Source: Flaveria trinervia
Taxonomy: Eukaryota; Streptophyta; Magnoliopsida; Asterales; Asteraceae
Assembly: GCA_025506515.1 (NCBI GenBank)
Contig: CM046452.1
Span: 40,333,518 to 40,397,517, forward strand
Direction: 5' to 3'
Length of the DNA: 64,000 nt
Positions 12,131 to 23,345 of the stretch are shown piece by piece. The notes under the pieces were generated by a model that was not told the DNA's origin, made no database searches, and saw only the letters and a list, made by a program, of their open reading frames with translations. The stretch's first letter is position 1. Each line of letters begins with the position of its first letter. The position numbers and the translations under genes are program-made.

Positions 12131-12889
12131 CTGCATTGACTCATCCACATTTGTTCCAGACCAAAGAAAAAGAGAGTCTGGAACTGCCTCTTGCATAGAT
12201 TTGAGGATGATCAAAGCACATTCACCATGAGGTTCTTTTGTCAAATAAGTTCGATGTATACCCCATTATTCATCAGACTTCCAGAATAGGTGAATGTAGT
12301 TGGAACACGAAACAGAGAAGAGAAGATGTCAGCAGTCGGTGCTGATTTTGGGGGATAGTCAGGAGCATCTGACTACTTATGGGCCAATCAAGTTATATTT
12401 AGCCGCACAGAGAGGATTCTCATTCTTAGGGGAATCCATGTATAGAGAATTGAAGACGCAATCAGAAAGTGATGATGTGAGCAGGTTTCTGATGATGAAT
12501 CTACGTGCATGCTGATTTGTTTGATATTGCCAACTGGGGATTGGAACCTTCAACCTTTTGCCCAATACACCGTATGAAGACGCCAGAGAGCACAATGTTT
12601 ATATATTGGGATATGCTGAGTGTGAGGGGGAATTTCTACAGTTGCTAATGTTAATCAGGTTAGACTGTGTGAAAATTGAAGCAATGGAAAACTGTTCATG
12701 TCATTATCTGGAAAAATCAGTCATATGGGGACTCTTGCTGTGGTGATGGTTCTCTGCAAAGTAAACGAAAGCTGACAGGTTAGTTGAGAGGATCCAGCAA
12801 AGGGTCTTGTATTCTCCATAAAGTCGGGCTATATCGGAAGCGAGGTCAAGGTTGAACCACAAGAGACAACTCAACCTGGACCTAGTGTT
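12131..12889. other. Unassigned retroelement-derived stretch
   Basis: No convincing gene. Short frames (such as 12300-12515) lack recognisable motifs. By position it is the decayed interior of the element that begins at 11613, or of the SIRE-like fragment that follows. Confidence 0.4.
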
Positions 12890-13345
12890 GCATCTCAACA
12901 AGCTTTATCTTGTAGTCCATAACAGAGTCCTTATCCTTCTTCTTATGAACTTGTGAAGGAAAAGGACCCAACTAAAAAGGACAAAGAAGGAACATCTTGT
13001 ACTCAAGATCAACCTCCCTTAGTTAAAATACAAAAAGAAGAAGAGGATGGCTATAAGGAGGGACAAGAAGATGAAGAGAAGAAGTTCACGACATTCACCT
13101 CTACACCTTAGAATGGGTTAGAACATCCTAGGGTGATCAAGAAGGGGTTGCTCAACCAACTACACTTCATGTAGAGCCTCTTGCTACTGAGAGACCCATC
13201 TTGTCTTGGGCCTTGCTACTGACCAACATAGACGGTATGTCACTAGAGATCAAAGGGGTCAACATGTTTACTTCTTGCAAAACATGTTTGACCTTCCTCT
13301 GCATTATCTCTATGACATCAGAAGATAATTGGAGAGTTTGAGGAA
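12890..13345 (+). pseudogene. Remnant of a SIRE-like third ORF, C-terminal end
   Basis: A Lys/Glu-rich run (EEEDGYKEGQEDEEKK) near 13035-13085 is followed, with stops and shifts, by pieces equivalent to ERPILSW, RYVTRD, QHVYFLQNMF and LPLHYLYD (about 13180-13320). The same pattern ends the third ORF of the minus-strand element (ERPILSW, VIRDHGIGNVYTWKDMF and LPLHDLFDM, 25766-25954). This is therefore the tail of a related ORF3 in plus orientation. Only a fragment remains and no function can be assigned. Confidence 0.6.
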
Positions 13346-13529
13346 TCCTAACCAACTGATGAAGAAGGGAATTGTCTTGATTATGATGAGAATTGTCAAC
13401 GGATGAAAAACAAGACTTAAAGTTATCCTCTAGTTTTGGTAGCATTAGCATAAAGGGTATTTGTAAGAGTTATACTTAAAGATTATGTAACCAATGTTCT
13501 CTCGACATGTATATTGAAGTACAGAGAGT

Positions 13530-13690
13530 GTTACTTCAAAAGATTTAATATAACTCAAGGAAATTTACTAAGTATAAAATCTTTTGAAGTCAAAAGACCA
13601 TTTCTTTCGAAGTCAAATATAAAATCTTTTGAAGTTTCAAAATAAAGTCTTCCGAACCCAAAATACTATTTTTTAATAAAGAGAAGACAT
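13530..13690 (+). repeat. Remnant of a SIRE-like LTR motif array
   Basis: Repeats of AAATCTTTTGAAGT, TTTCGAAGTC and GTCTTCCGAACC, resembling the CTTCGGAAG arrays in the LTRs at 24856, 50893 and 58007. It follows the ORF3 remnant as a 3' LTR would. No clean LTR boundary was found. Confidence 0.45.
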
Positions 13691-14790
13691 GCATTCTCTA
13701 ACATGCTTTTGAATTTTGTATGGTAAAATATTTTGGAATTACATTACCCCTAAAATAGTGTTCTAGTTTTTGTCAATGCTAGTAATCATAAATTTTAATG
13801 ATTGCTTAATCATTAATTATCATTATTTATTATTTTTAGTCAAATATTTATTAATTCAGTATTGTAATATTATCTAAATACAAATCTTAAACATTACGTT
13901 CATATATTTAATTTTATTTTTTAAACAAAAACAACGTGTCAAACTACACTATTTTTTAATAATGTTTGAGAAAATCGCCTTTTATAAACTCGTGAAAACG
14001 AATAACCTTTTGTGTTGTGCTTTTTGTTGAATATATTCAAACTCACGCTCCATATCCGCAACTATTCGTAGAGATAGTTGTCGGCTCACGTGACACTAAT
14101 GCGCAAACATGTTACTATAGTATTTTGGATTTTCACCAACGTAGTATTCTAAAAGACGCTCATTGGCCTTCGCGAAAATACTTTTTGATTTTAACTTTAC
14201 CGACGTACTAGGGCACCAACCGATGTGTAAATATCTATTAAAAGCGTATTGGTTGTATTCTTATATATTTTTAATCTAAACAACGCTTGTTTAATGAGCT
14301 TTACATTTAAACGTAGGAGTGTAACAAGAGTATATTAGCAAAATGTATTATTTCTCTCTTTATCATATCTATTAAACAGAGCATCATTGGGAAGGAAATT
14401 TTGTTAGAATTAATGAAAATTACATGGAATTTTGATTAATTCGACAAATGGGAATAATAATGTGTATATTATGTGTTAACATAAAGGTTCACTGGTAGTT
14501 TTGAAATAATATCGACACAACATTAATTACTCAAAAGATAGTATATGTTAAATACTTTAAGAGGTGTTTAGTAATATGCTTCTTCTATGTGGTTAAGATA
14601 TCACTTTCGTAGTTAAATGGTGGTGTAAAAAAATAGTTCATAAAAAATACGATGCGGGGTCTATGAAGTGGCCGAAAGTGCTAATTTCACTTTATTTCTA
14701 CGGATGGAAAAACACGGTTGCGATCTTGTAAATACCATAAGAAAAAAAGGTTATAGCCTATATACAAATGAAAGGGCATTTTTCACACTT
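13691..14790. other. AT-rich intergenic DNA
   Basis: No gene, RNA or repeat structure that I can support. This is the left part of the low-copy island around MIR160. Confidence 0.6.
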
Positions 14791-14799
14791 ACAAGCTCT

Positions 14800-15400
14800 A
14801 ACTGAGTTGATTGAAAGGAGAAATCTCGAAGAGGCTATATAGATATGGGTAGGGAATGAACATGGGGAATTTTCAGTGAAATCATTGAGATATATTTTGG
14901 ATATTAGGCATTTGTCCTTGCTCTCGTCTTTGCATGACTGGCTAGCATGAACCTCTTGAAGGTTAATTATTTCATATGGAGATTAAGGCTCAACATAATT
15001 CATACTAACGAGTATCTTTCTAAAAGCGGGTGGTGATGATTTCTCCTCATTGCGTTTTCCGTGGCGAAACCTATGAAATGGCACACCATTTGTTTGTAAA
15101 ATGCCTATTCACGAAACTGGTATTGGCTTTAATTTTTGTTTGGTGTTGTAAATTTTCAGTGGAATTCCATTTTGTTTCGAAGCTGATCGAGATCCTTTTT
15201 CTATTGGCAATTCAAGCCAAGCAGAAGAATGCGTGTATGGAGTCGTCATGGTTTTGATATGGTTCATATAAGAATTAACAAATGAAAAGATATTTCATGG
15301 GAAGACTTCTTCTATGGTTGAGGTGGGAGACAAAGTGAAGTATCATACTTTTTCATGGCTTGGATGCAGAGCTAAGCTAGAGGATTAATGTTGGCAAAAT
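14800..15400 (+). pseudogene. Non-LTR retrotransposon (LINE) remnant, RT zinc-binding region
   Basis: Interrupted frames read GNEHGEFSVKSLRYILDIR (about 14850-14910), then pieces corresponding to a Cys/His segment around 15030-15110 (MAHHLFVKC), then IFHGKTSSMVEVGDKVKYHTFSWLGCRAK near 15290-15375. This is the usual end of plant L1-type ORF2: a zf-RVT domain followed by the conserved tail. Several stops and shifts are present and everything upstream (endonuclease, RT) is missing, as in 5'-truncated LINEs. The following AT-rich ~100 bases look like the 3' UTR. Target duplications were not identified. Confidence 0.7.
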
Positions 15401-17390
15401 TGATGTAATTTTTGATTCAACACTTGGTTGTAATTGGTTATGTTTTAAACTTAGCTTTTTCCTAGGGCTCCTCTTCAATATACGTTATTAAAAAATATGA
15501 AATAACTTACTTTATATAAAAAAAACACAATGAGCCCTTTTATAAAATGAAAAATAAACTAGATCATCTAACCAGTTGAGATTTCAAATTTGATCATTGA
15601 ACAATTTAGTCTATTGATAGCCTTCACAACATGCTTGACATCCTTCATGACCAACATCAATCATAAATAAAACAGGCAAATCTTGATTTGTACTTGAAAA
15701 AATTGCTTAATTAGCAGCTTACTCATTTTAGGGCACTTGCTCTACTCTTTAACATTTTTGAAATGTCGCTAAAGAGATGAAGATATAAACATATTTTTCA
15801 ATGTAATACTCTCTCTCATCGGTACCTTGAGAAAACAAAGTTAAAAATGATGATTCTGTCGAATAAATCATTCAGAGTAAGACTAGAAACCATATGGAAA
15901 GATACAAAGAATATTGAAATGCAATTTCCACTCAACATATGTTTGATTATTAACATATAAAAATTACAACTTAATTACCATGTTTTGATGAAATAACATT
16001 TAAATATGCATAAATTAAAGCATCATTTTGTAATCACACACAAAAGTTAACTCGGATAGTCATTGTGAAAATACTCAATATATAATAAATAACGATAAAT
16101 TAAAAATAATAAGTATATGTATACATCAATGAAATTATCACACATACAAGAAAATACTAGCAAAATAATAAAAATCAAAAAAACTTAATAACGCATTAAA
16201 TATTTTTTTTAAAGACTCAAGAAACATAATCACCACATACACACTTTAAATGCTTGTAAATGCATAAATAATTATCGATGTAATAACTTCTAAAATGCCT
16301 ATAACTCTACTGTCTCCTAATCATGTTTGAATATAAATGAATGATCGAACATTAAAATTACTCTATATTTTATCTAATAACGCAACCTATACGAAAATGA
16401 TAATGGAATTTTCATGTTTTTTGACATTATATAATCAAGCGAACAATATAAAAACCATACTATTTCCCAAAATATTAAATAATATAATAACACAAACTCG
16501 TGATATATAATAGAGTACAAGCATACACTTAATGTATAATAACACAATATAAAAGCACAAACTTCCACGATTTTGTGACGTAGCTAATAATTGTGTGACG
16601 TAGCTACTAACACGCTTCAAAAATTTTTGAAAACCATATTTGAGCACTCCTCATAACAATAATAATAATTATTGTAACTAACCGATAATCAAAACAATAT
16701 TTTTTTGGATATATATAAATTCATACATATGACTATTATCATCTTTGATTTAATCAGACATTACATGGGTTATAATGGCTTGAACCAAATACATACAACA
16801 TTAGATTTCTACTACGTTTTATTATTAACCCTTTCATCGTATATATCCTATATATGTTTGTATATTATATTTACATTTATGTAAACACCTCCGCATACAC
16901 ATATCCACACACAATGTAGGTATGCACAGTGTGTGCACGCGTGCGCATTCAGACACATACATTTACCTCTGTTATGTGGGAGTGTTTATTTGTCGTAATA
17001 ATTTCGGTGGATATGGTTAGGCTATTGTGTAATTGAAACACATTAAACACTTCAAATAGCGGATTAATTTATCAGTTTATGATGCTTAAAAAACTGTTCT
17101 TTAATTATAAATATTAAAGCACTAATATTTATGCTAAAAGTAAAAGCTTTTTAGAAAAATAAACTTGCAGGACTGAGAAAACGCAATCTCATTATAAATT
17201 TAGAAAACGACACCTAAAAAACTTGCGACGGTGACCAAGAAGATTTAGAACCGCACCTGAGCAACATTTCTCACACAGGCATATGTATGTGCTCTCTGGG
17301 TTCCTTTTACAGGTATCTATTTGTATAAACAGTGATACATACATACAAATGTGTTTATATATAGAGAGACATATTGAAGACAAACTAATA
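15401..17390. other. AT-rich intergenic DNA downstream of MIR160
   Basis: No supported gene. It contains AT-rich runs and a short alternating purine-pyrimidine stretch near 16920-16950. It would lie downstream of the minus-strand MIR160 transcript. Confidence 0.55.
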
Positions 17391-17394
17391 GTGA

Positions 17395-17500
17395 GGAATA
17401 CATGTATATGCTTGGCTCCACATACGCCATTCACGGAAGCCATCGAAGATGTCGATGATATCTGCAAATGGCATACAGGGAGCCAGGCATATGTTTAATT
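17395..17500 (-). ncRNA. MIR160: microRNA precursor MIR160
   Basis: On the minus strand, 17489-17469 reads TGCCTGGCTCC followed by CTGTATGCCA, identical over all 21 bases to conserved plant miR160. The 3' arm at 17427-17407 (GCGTATGTGGAG, then CCAAGCATA) matches the usual miR160* pattern. By hand pairing, the two arms form a duplex with two mismatches, three G-U wobbles and 2-nt 3' overhangs. The mature sequence is on the 5' arm, as in other MIR160 genes. The loop is about 41 nt and contains a small inner stem. By established knowledge miR160 directs cleavage of ARF10/16/17 auxin response factor mRNAs. The locus is the only clear host gene here. The primary transcript ends are not determined. 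Confidence 0.95.
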
Positions 17501-17927
17501 TCACACTATCATGTATGTGCACATAAACTCCACATGAAGGGAAAGAAACCAACATTATAAGATCCAACAATCGAAAATCTAAATGTTCAAACAATGAGTT
17601 GTTTGGATGATAGATTTAGAATATCTAAAGAGTCCACATGAATGTATTTCATCCATATGTGTGGATACATACACAAACAAGTGTGTATATATGCTAGGCG
17701 TGATCTATTTAAAGAAAAAAGTAAGAAAAAATCAAAAGACGCGTCTTTAAAATGGTACGTATTTCCAAGAAATATGCCAAAAAGCATGGGTTTGGGTACA
17801 AGATGAGTAATTTTCTATGCTAAAACACAGGAGCAGAGAGAATGAACATATGAAGTGTAAAATTTTACTAACCAGGATCCACACTAAATTTGGCCACTAC
17901 ACAAGCTATTTGTAATCTACATATAAA

Positions 17928-18000
17928 TATATTAATTAATATATATGGTTATATAATATATAATGATATAATATTATATGTGTGTGAGAGAGAGAGAGAT
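17928..18000. repeat. TA and GA microsatellite
   Basis: Runs of ATAT and TATA followed by GTGTGTGAGAGAGAGAGAGA. Low-complexity sequence between MIR160 and its candidate TATA tract. Confidence 0.85.
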
Positions 18001-18141
18001 ATCTTGATCTCCATGATCTTAAGATGGTTTATATTCTGATTGCTTTTTCTTTGTGGGTGGTAAAGCGAAGATTGTTACTTTATTCTCTCTTCTGAAGCTC
18101 TTTGTCTGTGAGTGTTTGGAACAATATAACCCTCTCTCTCG

Positions 18142-18158
18142 CTATATATATAATATAT
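18142..18158 (-). promoter_or_regulatory. Candidate TATA box for MIR160
   Basis: The minus strand reads ATATTATATATATAG followed by CGAGAGAGAGGG, about 650 bases upstream of the precursor. A TATA tract followed by a GA-rich stretch suits a plant core promoter, but several other AT tracts nearby could serve. Inference only. Confidence 0.25.
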
Positions 18159-18866
18159 CCACACGTATATACAAAGCAAGTAGATTGGATGCACTTAATT
18201 TTATTAGTTACACCTTAAATTTATTTATTCGATGGATTTCGAATTAAGATATAATATAGTTATACAGTGTATTAATGTCTGATAATATGATGGAAAACAA
18301 ATAAATAGAATAAATTACAGAAATGGACCTTTATATATCTTTTAAACTAATTTTACTTTTTGATATGATCCATATTTTTATCCATTATAGAAATAGCCTC
18401 TATCTTTTAAACCAATTTTACTTTTCAATCTTTATCTTTATTAATTAGCTATACAAACTTTATGTATATAATTTGTTATATATTTTGACCTTTCGTATAC
18501 GGTCGTGAATTTGTATAGTTAATTTAGTCACATGATTGTCATATAATGTTTGTTAGTTTACATTAAGATAGGTTACATGATTATTACAATAGGGTAGATT
18601 GTAAGGAAACATTCAGGCGACATAATTCAAAAACGAATCGTCGTATTATTAAATTATAGTTGGTAAAATGTTGGGACCAATAAGTAACATCTCAACAAAT
18701 TACACATATTTTTATAATTATTTTTTTAAAACTAGTTTTATAAAAAATGATTATATCATATGATTTATATACTAAAATTAACAAATAAATTTTATAATGC
18801 ATGCTACATGAAGTAGTTTAAGTCATTATGGAAATTTTATGATATAATATTTTTGTTTAGAGAGTA

Positions 18867-19065
18867 CCAATTTAATTAATAAAAACATCTAAATAATTTC
18901 ACATGCCCGTAATTGATTTAATTTATTATGTTTTATTATTGATACTTTAATCATATATTAAACATAATACAATATTTTTTTAAGTATCAATAACAAAACA
19001 TAATACATAAAACTAGAATAAAGTCATGTAAAGTTATTTAGAAGCTTTTATATAATTAAATTACT
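18867..19065. repeat. Foldback (MITE-like) element, ~200 bp
   Basis: Two arms of ~82 bases (18867-18948 and 18982-19065) are imperfect inverted repeats around an AT-rich loop of about 33 bases. Matching pieces include ATTATGTTTTATTATTGATA against its complement TATCAATAACAAAACATAAT. Similar direct repeats lie outside (ACTAGTTTTATAAAAAATGA near 18730 and ACTAGTTCTATAAAAAATCA near 19064). No ORF is present. Superfamily unknown. Confidence 0.6.
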
Positions 19066-19185
19066 AGTTCTATAAAAAATCATTGAATCAATAGATGTCT
19101 AACGCTGGATCACTGGATATATAACCACCGCGAAGTTCACCGTCTTCTTTAGCACCATCGGTGGCTATTGGTATTACCACCGTAA

Positions 19186-19277
19186 GGGCTTTTGATAACA
19201 ACCCCACATGTCAATCCGATGCACCCCCAATCGACAAAATCTTTTGTGTTGACGGATAACTCATTTGTAAAAGTACT
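19186..19277 (+). CDS. Left part of an unidentified ORF split by the Tekay-like insertion
   Basis: An open frame of about 30 codons follows a TAA at 19183 and runs into the left LTR. If the 34 kb element and one TSD copy are removed, the same frame continues without a stop into 53747-53948, about 98 codons in all. I do not recognise the product and no start codon can be fixed. It may be a host exon, an old transposon or chance. Confidence 0.3.
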
Positions 19278-21220
19278 TGTAACACCCGTTTATTTTTTAA
19301 GTTAGTAAAGAAAGAATAAAGTGAAGGAAAAGAAAGAAAAGATATTTTACCTAAGTTGAGGGGCAAAAATTGACAAAAGGATAAAAAGGTTTGAAAGTCG
19401 GTGTAAAGTGGGCATGGCCACCCACTCTCTTCTTACAGACCCAAATCTTCGGATTTTAGAGAGACAGAAAGAGAAGGAGAAGAAAGCTCTCGGGTTGAAG
19501 AAGAACAAGCTGAAAAGTCGAATTCAAGGTAAGGAATTCATTCTTTTTAAGTGTTCTTAACTAGCCTTATCTTAGTTGTATGCTTATGTGTGTTGTTTGT
19601 ATTCGGTTGTGTGTTTTTAGTGGGTTTCTAGGCGGTTGAACTCAATTACAGACGAGTTTGGAAGAAGCCATACTCGAGAGCTGCAAAGGTGATTTCTAGA
19701 ACCCCTCTTTTACATGTTTTAACTGATCTTTGGGGCTGGAAATACATGAATATATGTTTTTATAAAACTGGATTATATACACGTGTGATTGAATGTGTGT
19801 ATGTTGCGGGTATGATGTGATGTTGGACTATATTCACTTGATGATGTTATGGTTGTGTTTCTAAGGCTTAGAATGTAGGATTTAAGCTTAGAACATGATA
19901 GACGAGGTTTGGAACTGAGTTTGTTGATAAGTGTGCCCTAGGCTGCTCATACTCCCAAACAATAGTTCATACACCTAAGTTTAGAAAACTACTTAAGTGT
20001 TGAAAAATGCGGATGAACATTGACAAATGCGGATGAACATTGAAAAATACGGATAGACATTGACAAATGTGGATGAACATTGACAAATGCGGATGAGAAA
20101 GTCATGTGGATGAGAAAGTCTATGCAGATGAGAAAGTCAATGCGGATGAGAAAGTCAATGCGGATGAGTAAGTCATGCGGATGAACAAATGCAGATGAGT
20201 AAGTTATGTGAATAAACAAATGAGATGAGTAAGTTCATGCGGATGTGTAAGTTCATGCGAATGAACAAATGCGGATGAGCATTGACAAATGCGGATGAAC
20301 AAAGTCAATGCGGATGAACAAATGCGGATGCGTAAAAGAAATGCGGATGAGTAAGTTCATGCGATTGAACAAATGTGGATGAACAAAGTTAATGCGGATG
20401 GATAAATGCGGATGAGTAAAAGAAATGCGGATGAACAAAAGGGGAAATGGGGATGAATAAAAGGGAAATGCGGATGAACACTTAGAATATCTTCTGACTT
20501 TTTGGGGAAAAAGTTAAATTTAGTCTTTGACTTGGGAGGTTCCCAGGGCCTATGTAAGTTGACTTTTTAAGGTCATAGATGTTATGATGGGCATGGTATG
20601 ATGATGTATGTATGATATGATGTATGTTATGTATGTATGATGCGTGTATGATGATGTACGATTGATGATGTGTGATTGATGATGTTATGCATGATGGTAT
20701 GTGTGATGTATGTTATGTATGCATGCTAATATATATGAAGATTTGCATGATCTTGTTGATGTTCCTGTTTATGTATGTTTGTCTTCCCTAGCTTTGCGTT
20801 GAATGTAATGAAAGAAACGGTTAAGTATGATGTAACAAAAAGTGAAAGATAATGAAAAGAGGAATGAAATAATGAATGCATGCATTAATGAATGAAAGTA
20901 TGAAAAAGCATGCAAGAAAATGAAAGGAGGTTCACAACTCATTGAGAGTTTTAGCTCAATTGTGTGTGTATTTACAGCCTGCGATTTTGGCTAACTCATA
21001 GGGTCCATACACATAATAAGAGTTCAATCTTGGTTATTGCTCCAATACATGTGAACGATGTTTTGAAATGAATGATTGTATTAGCTTGCAAAAGAATTTT
21101 TTTAATGAAATGAAAAGTTATTTTAATGTTTCGCTACGATGTATTATTAAAGTTAAATGTATTATATGTTTAGTGTGCAACGATTGACCAGCTGTGAGCG
21201 TCCAGGAACAGGGCCTTACA
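19278..21220 (+). repeat. 5' LTR of the Tekay-like element
   Basis: Ends AGGGCCTTACA. Compared with the 3' copy, about 470 bases (equivalent to 53101-53573) are missing at 21054, between GTGA and ACGATG. That segment includes the 10-bp array present in the other LTR. The LTR carries a TGCGGATGA array at about 19995-20480. Confidence 0.9.
19995..20480 (+). repeat. AATGCGGATGA array in the Tekay-like 5' LTR
   Basis: More than twenty copies of AATGCGGATGA, joined by short linkers such as ACAA, GAAAGTC or GTAAGTTC. Unit spacing varies from about 14 to 26 bases, so this is a motif array, not a clean satellite. The minus-strand frame reading HPHLSIRI-like repeats is an artefact of it. Confidence 0.9.
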
Positions 21221-21223
21221 AGT

Positions 21224-21236
21224 TGGTATTAGAGCC
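21224..21236 (+). other. Primer binding site, tRNA-Met type
   Basis: TGGTATTAGAGCC, three bases after the LTR end. One C-to-T difference from canonical TGGTATCAGAGCC. Confidence 0.85.
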
Positions 21237-21568
21237 AAAGTTTAAGTGAAACGGGTAAATTTTCAAAATAAACCTTAGCTTAAACTGAAAATGGGACGAA
21301 AATGGAAGGGATGCCTGTCCAAGTAGTTGCGTGCCATCAGGTATTTTCTTAATATTAACGGTATTACGTGCACATGTTATGTGGTTGTGTATTGCTGGTA
21401 CGTTTGATACTGATGTTGTCAGGATAGGTAATGCTTGGGGTATGAAGAGTAAAGTGGCTAATAACAACTGGCCACTGTAATTAAGGACTTACTATACTTG
21501 ACATAAACTAAGTTGTTCCCTTGAATGACCGTGTTGGTGTTTGAATCTTTCAGTGTGTGTGTTAGAGG

Positions 21569-22835
21569 ATGGCCGGTGGTAGATCATCTAAAGCTTCACG
21601 TGGTGGAGGTCATGGTGCTGAACCACGAGCTACAAGAGGAAGGCCTAGAGCCGAAAAGGTGGTTCCTGAAGAACCCGAGACCCCTCATCCGGTTGGCGGT
21701 AATAAGAGCGCCAATCTAAGAACTTTAGTAAAAGAGGCTGTTGTGGAAGAAGTTCATTAGGTCATGCAGACAATCTTACCGTTTGTGGTGGCCGAATTTA
21801 TCAAGGTTTTGAGGGAAGGAGAAAGGAAGGAAAGAAGTAGACCTATGGGCGAAAGAAGACAGCCCAAGACTGAGACGGTTCTATCTGATGACGAAGAAGA
21901 AGAGGAAGAAGAAGAGCCCACGCCGGAGGCGGCACGAGGCTGTAACTATGGGGCATTTCAAAGGTGTAAGCCCCCTAATTTTGATGGTAATGGCACTGAT
22001 GCTGCTGCTCACCGATGGGTGAGGGAAATGGAAGCTGTTCTGAATATCAGCAAGTGCCGAGAGGATCAAAAGGTGAAGTTTGCTTCCCACTCGTTTGTGC
22101 ACTTGGCTCTGTGTTGGTGGGAAAAATATTGTCCAAGCTGAGGGTAGCCGAGCTATCGGAAGGATGAGATGGCCGGAGTTGAAGAGGCTAGTGACTGAGG
22201 AGTTCTGTCCTCACCGTGAGATGGACAAAGTTGAGAGGGAGTTCCTGCAGCTAGAGGCGGGAACGATGACACATCAGCAGTACACCACCAAGTTCAACGA
22301 GATGGCACGTCTGGTGTCGGATCAAGTGACACCCTTGTCACGAAAGATCAAGAGGTATATCTAGGGTTTGGTGGCGGATATTCATTGGCATATGATCTCT
22401 ACCCGACCAAGCATGTTTAGGTCGGCAGTTGATTTGGCGGGAGGTTGTATGATGACAGGACTGTGTGGTGGCTGAGGTGAGTAGGAAGGATGGTTGAGAC
22501 CAGAATTGGAATGGGAAGAGGACTAGACGGGGTGGGTCCCAATGAACAATAAGCGTGCATGGATGATGACCGATATGTGGTCATATCTGGTGCAGGATCG
22601 AAGAGGTGTGGTAAATACGGGAAGGAGCATTCGGGAGAATGCAAATGGGGGTCAAACATCTACTTCAAGTGTGGGAAGCGAGCTATATAGCAAGGAATGC
22701 GGGGTTGTAAGGTGTTACAAGTTGTGGAGAAATGGTCTCTTGAGTAGAGACTGTAAGAAGCTGAGGGCTGAAGGATCAGGAGTGAAGAAGGCTGGAGGCA
22801 AAGGCAGAGGGCAAGTGCCAGAGCATTCACAATGA
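21569..22835 (+). pseudogene. Tekay-like gag
   Basis: Starts at ATG 21569 (MAGGRSSKASRGG). An in-frame TAG at 21758 separates EEVH from VMQTILPF, and the intact codon was probably CAG. The capsid domain (retrotrans_gag type) includes FDGNGTDAAAHRWVREME (about 21978-22030) and, after a +1 shift near 22080-22135, WPELKRLVTEEFCPHREMDKVEREFLQLEAG (about 22172-22262, described by its ends here). A degraded Cys-rich zinc-knuckle region follows near 22600-22770. In an intact element it would form the virus-like particle. Stops and shifts rule out full-length product. Confidence 0.85.
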
Positions 22836-23345
22836 CGCAGGGGGAGGCGAGGACGGACCCTGATGTTGTGTCAGGTACGTTCTAGTAATCCAAACTTTAG
22901 CCTCTGTGTTATTTGCTTCCAGTGCTAGTAAAAGTTTTATTTCTCATGCTTTCTATGCTAAACTGCCTATTAGTAGTAAGAGTGTAAATGCGCCATTTGA
23001 TGTAGAAACTGTTATAGGTAAGTCTACCAGAATTTCTGAGATGATAGAAGGTTGTGACGTGGATCTATAAGGTCATAAATTTCCGTTTAGACCATTCGTG
23101 ATGACCTTAGGCGGGTTTGGTGTAGTACTAGGAAGGGATTGGTTGGCGGAATACGAGGCGAACATTGTATTCGCAAAAAGATGATACGGTTGACAAAACC
23201 TGATGAGTGTATGGTGACGGTTTATGGTGATCGAGTCACAACGATTCTGAAGGTGATTTTGATGGCGGTGGCTGGAAACTGCATGAGGCATGGATGTAGT
23301 GCCTACTTGGCCTATGTAAAGGATGTGGATACACTAACACCATAA
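22833..23345 (+). pseudogene. Tekay-like protease and linker, catalytic Asp lost
   Basis: The expected aspartic protease motif FD(S/T)GASKSF reads FASSASKSFISHAF near 22907-22945, so the catalytic Asp and the Gly are both replaced. Downstream GVVLGRDWLAEYEANIVF (about 23121-23175) is the conserved C-terminal part of these proteases. The linker that normally precedes RT follows (about 23200-23345). The sequence then jumps directly to the integrase zinc-binding region, so the whole RT-RNase H block is absent. Confidence 0.85.

Larger units (their letters stand above)
17501..18866. other. AT-rich DNA, likely MIR160 upstream region
   Basis: No protein gene. Relative to the minus-strand precursor this is the upstream side. 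It contains TA/GA microsatellites (17928-18000) and a TATA-like tract at 18142-18158. Candidate promoter elements cannot be separated from general AT-richness by eye. Confidence 0.4.

Noticed and set aside
11860..12150. Overlapping repeat proteins on both strands
   Set aside because: All frames are open because of the tandem array. There is no start context or domain, and the array is in an LTR-element leader.
14017..14211. Short ORF in the AT-rich island
   Set aside because: 64 codons without motif, splice context or homologous copy in the window; consistent with chance.
16920..16950. Alternating purine-pyrimidine tract (GTGTGTGCACGCGTGCGC)
   Set aside because: Could form Z-DNA, but it is short, isolated and has no supporting context.
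17407..17427. A second miRNA on the plus strand
   Set aside because: This is the complement of the miR160* arm. The conserved mature sequence is only on the minus strand, so one gene explains it.
17575..17617. Small hairpin (AAATCTA...CAAACAA and complement) beside MIR160
   Set aside because: Only about 14 paired bases with a bulge, and no known miRNA. It is likely chance in AT-rich DNA.
19989..20438. Repeat proteins rich in His, Pro, Ile and Arg on the minus strand
   Set aside because: Translation artefact of the AATGCGGATGA array in the Tekay-like LTR.
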